From positions 1 to 13,649 of the forward strand of contig CAYLNH010000197.1 of NCBI GenBank assembly GCA_964384625.1: a DNA stretch of 13,649 bases. The letters are read 5' to 3'. The position numbers and the translations under genes were made by a program. A model generated the notes under the pieces. It searched no databases and was not told the DNA's origin. It saw nothing but the letters and a program-made list of their open reading frames with translations. This DNA is from CAYLNH01 sp964384625 (GTDB taxonomy: Bacteria; Verrucomicrobiota; Lentisphaeria; JABSQK01). The stretch's first letter is position 1, and each line of letters opens with the position of its first letter. Shown piece by piece: positions 1 through 6,699 of the stretch.

Positions 1-13
1 TAGGGGTGTTGCA

Positions 14-616
14 ATGCGAGTGCCTGTCCTGCTGCATTGGAAGATCCGGTTCAACGGCAAGTGGCTGGTGTTTTGGGGCGGCGAGACAGCGGAATTAAGT
101 GGACATCATCACACCGACCCCGGGCAGCGGTACGCCTTCGACTTCCTCGTACCGGGAGAGAACGGCCTGACCTATCGCAATCACGGTCTGGAGAACCAGG
201 ACTACTACGCCTTCGGCAAGGAGGTCCTGGCGCCGGCCGACGGCGTGGTTCGCACGGTGATCCGCGGCGTTTCCGACAACCGGCCGAACTCCATGAACCC
301 GTACTCCGGAGTCGGCAACGCTACGATCATCGAACACGCAAAGGACGTGTTCTCGCTGATTGCCCATTACAAGTTGGGCAGCATCCAGGTTGAGGTGGGC
401 GATGCAGTCACGGCGGACCAGGTGTTGGGGCTCTGCGGCAATTCCGGCAACTCCTCGGAGCCGCACATCCATTTTCATCTGATGCACAGCGGCGTCATGC
501 AGGCGGGCAAGGCCGTCAAGTGTGTGTTCAGCAACGTCCGACGTCACCGGGACGGCGAGTCGGAGACCTTGAGGTTGTATTCCCCGATCAAGGGCGACGT
601 GGTTGAGCCGGAGTGA
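14..616 (+). CDS. M23 family (LytM/LasA-type) metallopeptidase, no signal peptide
   Basis: Predicted zinc endopeptidase of the peptidoglycan-cleaving M23 family, 200 aa. Seen: a His cluster at residues 31-33 followed by Asp43 (the His...Asp zinc-ligand pair, in the variant where 'QRYAFDF' surrounds the Asp), His118 in 'IAHYK', and the HxH motif at 151-153 in 'EPHIHFH'. The glycine-rich 'GLCGNSGNSSEPH' before HxH is typical of the fold. 'GKWLVFWGG' near the N-terminus is seen in a subgroup of M23 proteins. The ATG at 14 is preceded by AGGGG at 2-6 with good spacing, but the frame stays open to the window edge, so a longer N-terminus is possible. No signal peptide or membrane segment is seen from this start, which is odd for a cell-wall enzyme. 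The next gene follows within about 30 nt on the same strand. The family call is firm; the substrate is not known. Confidence 0.85.
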   Translation: MRVPVLLHWKIRFNGKWLVFWGGETAELSGHHHTDPGQRYAFDFLVPGENGLTYRNHGLENQDYYAFGKEVLAPADGVVRTVIRGVSDNRPNSMNPYSGVGNATIIEHAKDVFSLIAHYKLGSIQVEVGDAVTADQVLGLCGNSGNSSEPHIHFHLMHSGVMQAGKAVKCVFSNVRRHRDGESETLRLYSPIKGDVVEPE

Positions 617-649
617 CTCCATGTCAGCAAAGTGCGGTTGGGATTGACT

Positions 650-2221
650 ATGCCGGAGAACGAACAACCGAAGGGTACAAGTTACTTTGCGACAGGCGTG
701 TTGATCGTCGTCACGCTGGCTGTCGCGGGCGGTCTGGGCGGTGCGCTGAGCACGCTTGCGGAGGACAACGTCAGCCAGTCGCAACTGCGGCTCTGGGTGG
801 GCGGCAGCGTGGGCGGCTATCTGCTCGTCGTCCTTTTCGGGTTGTTTCAGTTTACGGCCGGGAACCGGAAGTGGGGGCTTCATCTGGTCCTGGCCGCAAC
901 CGGCATCGCAATGCTGGTCGGCATCGGTGTCCGTTGCGGCACACCGATTGTACCGGTGTCTCTGGCTGCCATTCTCGGCCTGCTGTACTACGTCGGCTGG
1001 CAGCTCTGCGGTCGGATTGAGCCGCATTGGTTGCGACAATTGACCCGAGCCAGCGTCGCGGCGGCGATCGCAGGACCGTTCCTGACAGTGGAAGTCTGGC
1101 TGCTGCAGAGCCGGGAATGGGAACTGCACGAATTGTTCATGACGAAGGCAGGCGTAATCATTGCTTACATGGCGCAACACTGGACGGGGTTTCTGCTGGC
1201 CGCCGCAGTGATGTGGTGTATCAGCGAGATCGCGGACCGCCGCCGCGAGCGAACAGCCGGCACCAAGTGGGACATCGGCAGGATTGCAGCTGCAGCTCTA
1301 CTCTCGCTGTACGGCATCAACTGGTACGTGGCCGGCGCCTGGAATCCATGGTACGGAGCGGCTGAGGGGCGCGGGTGGTGGAAGGTCGTCTATCCGCTCA
1401 GATTTCATTACCGTGATCTGGACGCACAGACAGCGAGGTCCGCCTACGGATGGCTTGGCAGCGCCCTGTTCATTGCCGCGGCCAAGGGTGACTCGAATAC
1501 CGTGGCGATGCTGATCCGATCCGGCGCCGATGTTGAGGTCGGCGAGATCGCAACCGGCTGGAAGCCCCTCTACTACGCCGGAACCGTTGATATTGCCAAA
1601 CTCCTCATCGAAAACGGCGCCGATGTCAACAGCACCGACCGGAATGGATGGACGGCTTTGCACAACGTCGCACTGTCGAGCAAGCAGCACGACATCGCCC
1701 AGGTTCTCATCGATGCCGGAGCCGATGTCAATGCCGAAGCGGCAAAGGGGGAAACCCCGCTGTTCTACGCCGAGGAAGAGATGACCCGCGTTCTGCTTGC
1801 AGCAGGCGCTGACGCCAAACACACGGACCATCGGGGAATGACGCCGCTGCACCGCGCCACCTACCAGTCGACAGCTCGCCAACTGCTCGCCGCCGGAGCA
1901 GAACTGGAGGCGGTGAGCAAAGACGGCAGAACGCCTCTGTGTTGTGTGAGTCGGCCCGCAACCGCGCTGACTTTGGTGGAGGCGGGAGCAGACGTGAATT
2001 ACCGAGATCCCACCGGCAAGCCGGTACTGTCCTGCTTTCGGCACGAATATGCATTGGATACGATCGAAGTCCTTGTGGACGCCGGTGCCGACCTGAATGC
2101 AGTCTGGGTCGAAGACGGCCGTAAGCAGACGTTCCTGTCTGTGGTCGATGGGCGGTTGCGGCAAGACCTGCGCCGGCGCGGCGCCAAGACCCCGGCAGAG
2201 CTTGAATCATCCGGGGATTAG
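650..2221 (+). CDS. Multi-pass membrane protein with C-terminal ankyrin repeats
   Basis: A 523-aa protein (from ATG 650) in two halves. Residues about 13-230 contain roughly seven hydrophobic segments (near 13-34, 47-68, 76-94, 98-119, 132-152, 167-190 and 208-229). Residues about 268-510 contain about seven ankyrin-type repeats, visible as recurring 'AGADVN'-like turns and 'TPL' helix starts (e.g. 291-296, 322-327, 356-361, 385-389, 445-450, 478-483). Ankyrin repeats bind proteins, so the likely role is a membrane-anchored scaffold or sensor with the repeats in the cytoplasm. That role is inference; I do not recognise a named family. A GTG at 632 would add six residues, but ATG 650 opens directly onto a normal cytoplasmic N-terminus. 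It sits downstream of the M23 peptidase and may share its transcript. Confidence 0.85.
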   Translation: MPENEQPKGTSYFATGVLIVVTLAVAGGLGGALSTLAEDNVSQSQLRLWVGGSVGGYLLVVLFGLFQFTAGNRKWGLHLVLAATGIAMLVGIGVRCGTPIVPVSLAAILGLLYYVGWQLCGRIEPHWLRQLTRASVAAAIAGPFLTVEVWLLQSREWELHELFMTKAGVIIAYMAQHWTGFLLAAAVMWCISEIADRRRERTAGTKWDIGRIAAAALLSLYGINWYVAGAWNPWYGAAEGRGWWKVVYPLRFHYRDLDAQTARSAYGWLGSALFIAAAKGDSNTVAMLIRSGADVEVGEIATGWKPLYYAGTVDIAKLLIENGADVNSTDRNGWTALHNVALSSKQHDIAQVLIDAGADVNAEAAKGETPLFYAEEEMTRVLLAAGADAKHTDHRGMTPLHRATYQSTARQLLAAGAELEAVSKDGRTPLCCVSRPATALTLVEAGADVNYRDPTGKPVLSCFRHEYALDTIEVLVDAGADLNAVWVEDGRKQTFLSVVDGRLRQDLRRRGAKTPAELESSGD

Positions 2222-2235
2222 ACCGGCCGGCCTGA

Positions 2236-2261
2236 GAAAACGTGGATTTCACGGCGTTTTC
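2236..2261 (+). terminator. Possible stem-loop after the ankyrin gene
   Basis: GAAAACG at 2236-2242 is complementary to CGTTTTC at 2255-2261, 15 nt after the ankyrin gene's stop codon. An alternative fold uses GAAAACGTG with CAC and GTTTTC and a 3-nt bulge. The right arm supplies a short T run, so the hairpin could act as a weak terminator. The right arm is also the left half of the palindrome at 2256-2271, so it may instead be part of an operator array. Confidence 0.35.
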
Positions 2262-2271
2262 ATATGAAAAC
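2256..2271. promoter_or_regulatory. 16-bp perfect palindrome, candidate operator
   Basis: GTTTTCATATGAAAAC reads identically on both strands. It ends 2 nt before the -35 element of the promoter-like sequence at 2274-2302, the usual place for a dimeric regulator to act. A third copy of the GAAAAC half lies at 2236-2241. The centre is TA rather than the CG of typical LacI-family sites, so the binding family is unknown. No regulator gene with a recognisable DNA-binding domain is present in the window. Confidence 0.5.
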
Positions 2272-2273
2272 CA

Positions 2274-2302
2274 TTGGATATTCCCGGGGAACTTGCTAGA
2301 AT
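2274..2302 (+). promoter_or_regulatory. Sigma70-type promoter P1 with internal inverted repeat
   Basis: TTGGAT (2274-2279), a 17-nt spacer and TAGAAT (2297-2302) fit a housekeeping promoter well. The spacer carries TTCCC-G-GGGAA (2281-2291), a perfect inverted repeat that could be a repressor site. Transcription would start near 2309, leaving a leader of about 145 nt before the signal-peptide protein at 2455. Confidence 0.5.
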
Positions 2303-2401
2303 GCAGTTCTTTGCGGCGATCGTCGGACCGTTGTTGCGTTGGCGTCGGGGGCAGCAAATCGTTGTGGGTCCCGCGCCCGTGCCCTCACGGAATTGCAGGA
2401 C

Positions 2402-2430
2402 TTGGATTGGCACGGAACTTTTCCTATACT
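2402..2430 (+). promoter_or_regulatory. Sigma70-type promoter P2 for the 2455-8552 operon
   Basis: TTGGAT (2402-2407), a 17-nt spacer and TATACT (2425-2430). It has the same -35 and spacer length as P1, and both spacers contain GGAACTT. The expected start near 2437 gives a leader of about 18 nt before ATG 2455. The position supports it as the main promoter of the downstream gene run. Confidence 0.55.
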
Positions 2431-2454
2431 CCCTGGGGTCTAAAGCTGGTACAC

Positions 2455-3471
2455 ATGAGAAATCTGATCACCTATTTGTATTGCGTGGCGCTGGCGCTCG
2501 CGGCGATTGGCCCGGTGCGTGCCGGCAGCGACGGCAAAGGGCGCAAGCTGGACGAGCAGATTGCCGACAAAACGGCGATCATCGCGGCCAACCGCCTGGT
2601 GGCGAACGCGGATGATGAACGGGCATTCATGATGCTGCAGATGGCGTTGCGGGTGGATCCGGCGAACAGGACGGCCAACCGCGTGATGGACATGATCGCG
2701 CAGGAGAAGAAACTGCCGCGGCTGAAAACGCGGGTGACGGAGAAGAAGCTGTACGAGGTGATGGGCAAACGGGCGAACCAGCTTTACGAAGACAAGCAGC
2801 ACCTCAACCTGGCCTGTTTGTACTTCCGCATGATCGAGCAGGCCGATCCCGACAGCCCGGTGGCGCTGATTGGCCTGCAGAAACTCGCCCGGCGGGACAG
2901 CATCAAGCCCAAGCTCACCGAGTTGCTGGGCAATATCGATCTCTACGACAAGACCGACAAGCTCGACTTCGACCTGCCGGACAAACCGAAGGTTGCCGAG
3001 AAGACCGAGGCCAAACCGGTGCCGACCGGGCCGATGCTGAGCCCATCCCTTCCCGCCGGCTGGAGTGTCTGCTGTTTCAAGAACGGCCGTTGGGTGAACT
3101 ACCCGCTGAACAAGATGGCCAATCAGACGTCCGGCGGCATCCTGACGGTACGCAACACGACGGGGATCGGCCGCAAGGCGATGCTGGTCTACAACGCCGT
3201 ACGCGAGGGCAACTTCGTGGTTGAGGTCATTGTCAAGGGCGGCAAGGAAGTGGTGATGCAGCCCAATGACGGCAGCGACCGTCAGTTTTCCGTTCCGATC
3301 CGGGGGGACAAGCACTGGTATCGCTATCGCATTGCCCGCGGCGGCGGCCGGGTTCGATGCTGGCTGAACGGCAAGCATGAGTACATCAAGAACATCAAGG
3401 AACTGGCCGACAGCCCGTTGGTTCTGGGGGTGGTGATGTGGAAGGACCAGGTCGTGCAGGTCCGGCTGTAG
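2455..3471 (+). CDS. Secreted protein: TPR-like helices plus jellyroll-like C-terminal domain
   Basis: A 338-aa exported protein. Start ATG 2455 was chosen because it gives a clean signal peptide (hydrophobic residues about 4-20, likely cleavage after 'PVRA' at 23) and lies just after P2. An upstream in-frame start at 2242 would bury the signal peptide and run through the promoter region. Residues about 45-85 and 100-135 look like TPR-type helical pairs ('ALRVDPANRTANRV', 'LYFRMIEQADPDSPVAL'). Residues about 165-200 are a Lys/Pro/Glu-rich linker. Residues 200-338 look like a beta-rich concanavalin/LamG or DUF1080-like fold, with the typical 'WYRYRIARGGGRVRCWLNGK' stretch at 288-307. It probably binds glycan or protein outside the cytoplasm. 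I see no catalytic motif and do not recognise a named family. It heads the operon, 7 nt before the phosphoribosyltransferase. The ribosome site is weak. Confidence 0.85.
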   Translation: MRNLITYLYCVALALAAIGPVRAGSDGKGRKLDEQIADKTAIIAANRLVANADDERAFMMLQMALRVDPANRTANRVMDMIAQEKKLPRLKTRVTEKKLYEVMGKRANQLYEDKQHLNLACLYFRMIEQADPDSPVALIGLQKLARRDSIKPKLTELLGNIDLYDKTDKLDFDLPDKPKVAEKTEAKPVPTGPMLSPSLPAGWSVCCFKNGRWVNYPLNKMANQTSGGILTVRNTTGIGRKAMLVYNAVREGNFVVEVIVKGGKEVVMQPNDGSDRQFSVPIRGDKHWYRYRIARGGGRVRCWLNGKHEYIKNIKELADSPLVLGVVMWKDQVVQVRL

Positions 3472-3478
3472 CGACGGG

Positions 3479-4030
3479 ATGGAACAGGATATCGACCAGG
3501 TGATCCTGACGGCCGCGGCGATTGCCGCGCGCAACCGTGAACTGGCCGCCGACCTCGCGGCCGATTATGCCGGCCGGAAGTTGACGGTTGTCGTTCTTTC
3601 CAACGGCGCCCTGTTCTTCGCGGCGGATCTGCTGCGCCTGATTCCCTTACCGCTGCAACTTGACAGTATTGGCGTGGCATCCTACATTGGAGAGAAGAGT
3701 GAAGCGGTTGAGCTACGCTCAGATTTGAAGACGGACGTTCAGGGCCGTCACGTTCTGGTGATCGACGACATTTTCGATACGGGCCGCACGCTGCAGGCCG
3801 TATCGCAGCATCTGCGGAAATCAAAGCCGGCGTCGATCCGGACTTGTGTGCTGCTGCAGAAGGAAGTGGCGCGCGAAACCTCGGTGCAACCGGATTACCG
3901 GGGTTTCGCCATTGAGAATGTGTTCGTCGTCGGCTACGGCCTCGATTACAACGAACACTATCGGAACTTGCCGTATATCGGAGTGCTGAAGCCGGAGGCA
4001 AAACGGACCGGACCACGCCGAAAACAATGA
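3479..4030 (+). CDS. hpt: Hypoxanthine(-guanine) phosphoribosyltransferase
   Basis: A 183-aa purine-salvage enzyme that joins hypoxanthine or guanine to PRPP to give IMP or GMP in the cytoplasm. Seen: 'LSNGALFFAADLL' at 40-52 (the HPRT PPi-binding loop region), the 'ASYIGE' loop at 67-72, the PRPP motif 'VLVIDDIFDTGRTL' at 92-105 with Asp100 as the expected general base, and the purine-site segment 'VGYGLDYNEHYRNLPYIGVL' at 151-170. The length matches the family. It begins 7 nt after the preceding stop and ends 13 nt before the histidine kinase, so it is probably co-transcribed. The ribosome site is weak (ACGGG directly before ATG), suggesting translational coupling. Hypoxanthine versus guanine preference cannot be read from the sequence. 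Confidence 0.93.
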   Translation: MEQDIDQVILTAAAIAARNRELAADLAADYAGRKLTVVVLSNGALFFAADLLRLIPLPLQLDSIGVASYIGEKSEAVELRSDLKTDVQGRHVLVIDDIFDTGRTLQAVSQHLRKSKPASIRTCVLLQKEVARETSVQPDYRGFAIENVFVVGYGLDYNEHYRNLPYIGVLKPEAKRTGPRRKQ

Positions 4031-4043
4031 CAGGGACCTGGTA

Positions 4044-4946
4044 TTGACCGAGTTCGCCAACAACCACGCCACCGAAGACAACGTTGTCCGTCGCGCGGAA
4101 GAAGACTGGATGCGGCAGATGTTCTCGGGCACCATCCACAACATCGGCAACGTGATCACCGTGGCCCGTCTGGCCGTCAGCGAACTTGAGGAAGCCAACA
4201 ACGAGAAGAACGAGGTCCTCGATCTGATCCTGCAGGAGATCCTGCCGGATATCGAGGAAAGCGTCCGCGCCGGTACGGTGGGAGATTTTCTGACCACAGA
4301 CGCCAAGGGCTGTGAATATGTCGGCAGCATGATGCAACTGCTGCAGCACCAGAAACGGATCCTGCAGGAACAGGCGGACACCGTCAACGCCCTGAATCAG
4401 AAACTCAATCACATCACCGAGATCATCAGCCTGCAGCAGCGGCTGATCAGCGGCGTGGGACGCCGGGAAGTGGTCGCGGTGGACAGCCTGATTCGCGACG
4501 CCATCAAGATGATGGGCGAGTCCGCCAACCGCCACGACGTCCAGGTATTGGAGGAACTGCAGGGACGCGATCTCATCGACGTCGACCCCTCGATGACGAC
4601 CCAGGTATTCATCAACCTGATCAAGAATGCGATCGAGGCGCTCGACCACGTCACCGGCCGCGATCGCAAGCTGCGCATTTCCACGACGCACCGTGAGTTG
4701 GAGGGCGTCCCGTATGCGGTGGCCGGTTTCGAAGACAACGGCCCCGGCATGGGCGACGAGGTGTTGAACCGGATTTTTGATTTCGGCTATACCACAAAAA
4801 CCGCCGACGGCTACGGCCGCGGCGTCGGTTTGAATTACTGCCGCCGGACGATTGAGAAGTTTGACGGTTTTCTGGAAGTCATGTCCGAAGAAGGCAGCGG
4901 CACGACATTCAATGTTTGCCTGCCGGTGGCACAAGGCGACGACTGA
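4044..4946 (+). CDS. Soluble histidine kinase with HNxGN-type H-box, no sensor domain
   Basis: A 300-aa two-component histidine kinase. The start is a TTG with GGGA 8 nt upstream; the next in-frame start is ATG 4110. Seen: H-box 'TIHNIGNVITVARL' with the phospho-acceptor at His32, a long helical dimerisation region to about 135, N-box 'FINLIKNAIEAL' (Asn195), G1 'DNGPGM' (Asp231), F-box 'IFDFGYTTK' and G2 'GYGRGVGL' (256-263). The C-terminus ends as HATPase_c domains do. There is no membrane segment, PAS or GAF domain, and the His lies almost at the N-terminus, so the signal must come through a partner protein or through the helical region. The gene ends 12 nt before the receiver/kinase protein, its most likely partner. 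The kinase call is firm; partner and signal are inference. Confidence 0.93.
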   Translation: MTEFANNHATEDNVVRRAEEDWMRQMFSGTIHNIGNVITVARLAVSELEEANNEKNEVLDLILQEILPDIEESVRAGTVGDFLTTDAKGCEYVGSMMQLLQHQKRILQEQADTVNALNQKLNHITEIISLQQRLISGVGRREVVAVDSLIRDAIKMMGESANRHDVQVLEELQGRDLIDVDPSMTTQVFINLIKNAIEALDHVTGRDRKLRISTTHRELEGVPYAVAGFEDNGPGMGDEVLNRIFDFGYTTKTADGYGRGVGLNYCRRTIEKFDGFLEVMSEEGSGTTFNVCLPVAQGDD

Positions 4947-4958
4947 TCTAGGAACAGG

Positions 4959-6638
4959 GTGAGTAACACAATGGACTCGAATCGCAAAATTCTGATCGTT
5001 GATGATCAGGAAGACTTGCGGCAGCAGGTGGCGAAGATGCTGCAGCACCGAGCCGGGCAAAGCGATACCAGCTCGTTGATCGAACAGATCCGCAGCCGCA
5101 TCTCCAAAACCAAGGAAACGGCGCCGGCCGCGGCGCCGCGGATCCAGTATCAGGTCGATACGGTCGGCCAGGGCCGCGACGCCTACGAGATGGTCAAGGA
5201 ATCCTTCTCGAAGCACGAGCCGTATGCCCTCATGTTCCTCGATATGCGCATGCCGCCCGGCTGGGACGGCCTCGAAACGGCGCAGCGCATCCGGTCGATC
5301 GATAAAGAAATCCAGATCGTCATCATGACCGCCTACGCCGACTACGAGCAACAGGAGATTGCCGAGAAGATCGGCGAGCCGGACAAGCTGCTCTACATCA
5401 AGAAACCCTTCCACTCCGAGGAGATCCGCCAGCTCGCCCTGGCGATGACCGAGAAATGGAACATGAACCGGCGGGAGAAAGAGCGGCTCATCCTGACCAA
5501 CCGGCTGATGCGCGAGAACTCGTACCTGACGCGCTATCGCTTCAAGAACATCCAGGACACCTACCGCACCGTGCTGGACGCGTTTGTCTCGTTCCTCGAT
5601 GCGCGCAGCGGCGTCCTCGTCCGCCGCCACGGCGAGAACCACACTCCCTGCGCGGCGACGACGCCGGATGACGGCAAGCGCCTGCCGGCCGAGCTGGACA
5701 GCGCCACCAAAGACGCCACCAAGGTGATCACCAGCGAGTCCCGGGGCACCGCATTCTTCCCGGTGTCCTTCGAGGGTTTTGACGGCTACATCTTTGTGGA
5801 AGGCAAGAACCTGGTCTTCCCGTTTGAACAACTGCGGCCGTTTCTGGACATCCTGCTGGAGACGACCCGCGAAGTTCTGATCAACTCTTCCCTGCACCAG
5901 CAGCAGAGCGAGGAACGCCAGTTGGCGGCCATCGGCCTGGCCACCAGCAAGATCTCCAGCCGGGTCAACGACGCCATGGCGTTGATCACCGCCGCCACCA
6001 GCGAGATTCGCGGCAGCGACGATACCGTCGCCCGGGGCGCCGTGTGCGACAAGATCGACGCCGCCGCCGAAGCGGTATTGCGGCTGACCCGGGAAGTCCA
6101 GATCTTCAGCGATGAACAACACGAATCCCTGGAGCTGGAGAAGTTCAATACCAAGGACCTGATCACCCAGTCGCTGCAGCGATTCGAGGAACAGATCATG
6201 GAACAGGGGATCGCCGTCGTCACCGAACTGGAATCGGATCTGGTCATCACCTGCGACGGCGACGCCATCGGGCGTTGTTTCGATACGCTGATCCAGAACG
6301 CCGTCGACGCGTTCGCCCGCTCGACCCGGGAGCAGAAGGAATTGAAGATCTCGGCGGCCTACCTGAATAACTACCGAAACGCCGTCCAGATCACGATCCA
6401 GGACAACGCCGGCGGCATTCCCGAGGGCGTCCTGGGCCATGTCTTCGAACCGTTTCGTTCGTCCGACCCGGAACATCGCAACGGCCTCGGCGGCACCATC
6501 GCCAAGCAGATTCTCGATCGCCACAACGGAACGCTGAGCTACGAATCGGAAGCGGGGGAAGGCTCGACATTCCAGGTCGTGCTGCCGGTCTCACCGGATA
6601 CGCCGATCAGCCAGAGCGTTTCCGGCAAGCTCACCTGA
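4959..6638 (+). CDS. Receiver-domain protein with degenerate histidine kinase output (pseudo-kinase)
   Basis: A 559-aa protein. The N-terminal receiver has acidic Asp15/16, phospho-acceptor Asp95 in 'FLDMRMP', Thr124 and Lys149 ('KKPF'). About 35 extra residues (30-64, with an Ala/Pro-rich end) separate the first helix from the second strand. Residues 165-200 are helical, and 200-310 may be a GAF-like sensor (weak). Residues 318-395 align with a HisKA dimerisation helix pair, but where kinases have 'AHEINN' this protein has 'SSRVND', so Ser334 replaces the phospho-His. The HATPase domain follows: N-box Asn447, G1 'DNAGGIP' (Asp482), F-box 'FEPF' (496-499) and a slightly altered G2 'NGLGGTIAK'. 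The likely role is to receive phosphate from the kinase encoded just upstream and change conformation, rather than self-phosphorylate. The start is GTG 4959 (AGGA upstream) or ATG 4971 (GGTGA upstream). Confidence 0.9.
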   Translation: MSNTMDSNRKILIVDDQEDLRQQVAKMLQHRAGQSDTSSLIEQIRSRISKTKETAPAAAPRIQYQVDTVGQGRDAYEMVKESFSKHEPYALMFLDMRMPPGWDGLETAQRIRSIDKEIQIVIMTAYADYEQQEIAEKIGEPDKLLYIKKPFHSEEIRQLALAMTEKWNMNRREKERLILTNRLMRENSYLTRYRFKNIQDTYRTVLDAFVSFLDARSGVLVRRHGENHTPCAATTPDDGKRLPAELDSATKDATKVITSESRGTAFFPVSFEGFDGYIFVEGKNLVFPFEQLRPFLDILLETTREVLINSSLHQQQSEERQLAAIGLATSKISSRVNDAMALITAATSEIRGSDDTVARGAVCDKIDAAAEAVLRLTREVQIFSDEQHESLELEKFNTKDLITQSLQRFEEQIMEQGIAVVTELESDLVITCDGDAIGRCFDTLIQNAVDAFARSTREQKELKISAAYLNNYRNAVQITIQDNAGGIPEGVLGHVFEPFRSSDPEHRNGLGGTIAKQILDRHNGTLSYESEAGEGSTFQVVLPVSPDTPISQSVSGKLT

Positions 6639-6699
6639 CCCCGGCTGTGCGACCCGGCTTTCACAACGCGGCTCCAGAACGGAGACAACACAGCACCTG

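Noticed and set aside
95..1180. 361-codon reverse-strand frame over the M23 and ankyrin genes
   Set aside because: It is an antisense shadow of two supported genes with no ribosome site or domain.
2408..2423. Sigma54-like site (TGGCACG-N4-TT) overlapping promoter P2
   Set aside because: The -24 part matches, but the essential GC at -12 is TT, while the sigma70 elements match well; no sigma54 activator gene is present.
3324..6524. Very long open frame on the reverse strand (1066 codons) across hpt and both kinase genes
   Set aside because: It is antisense to three strongly supported genes and its composition (Asp/Gly/Val/Leu/His/Arg runs) reflects complementary GC-biased codons; no domain is visible.
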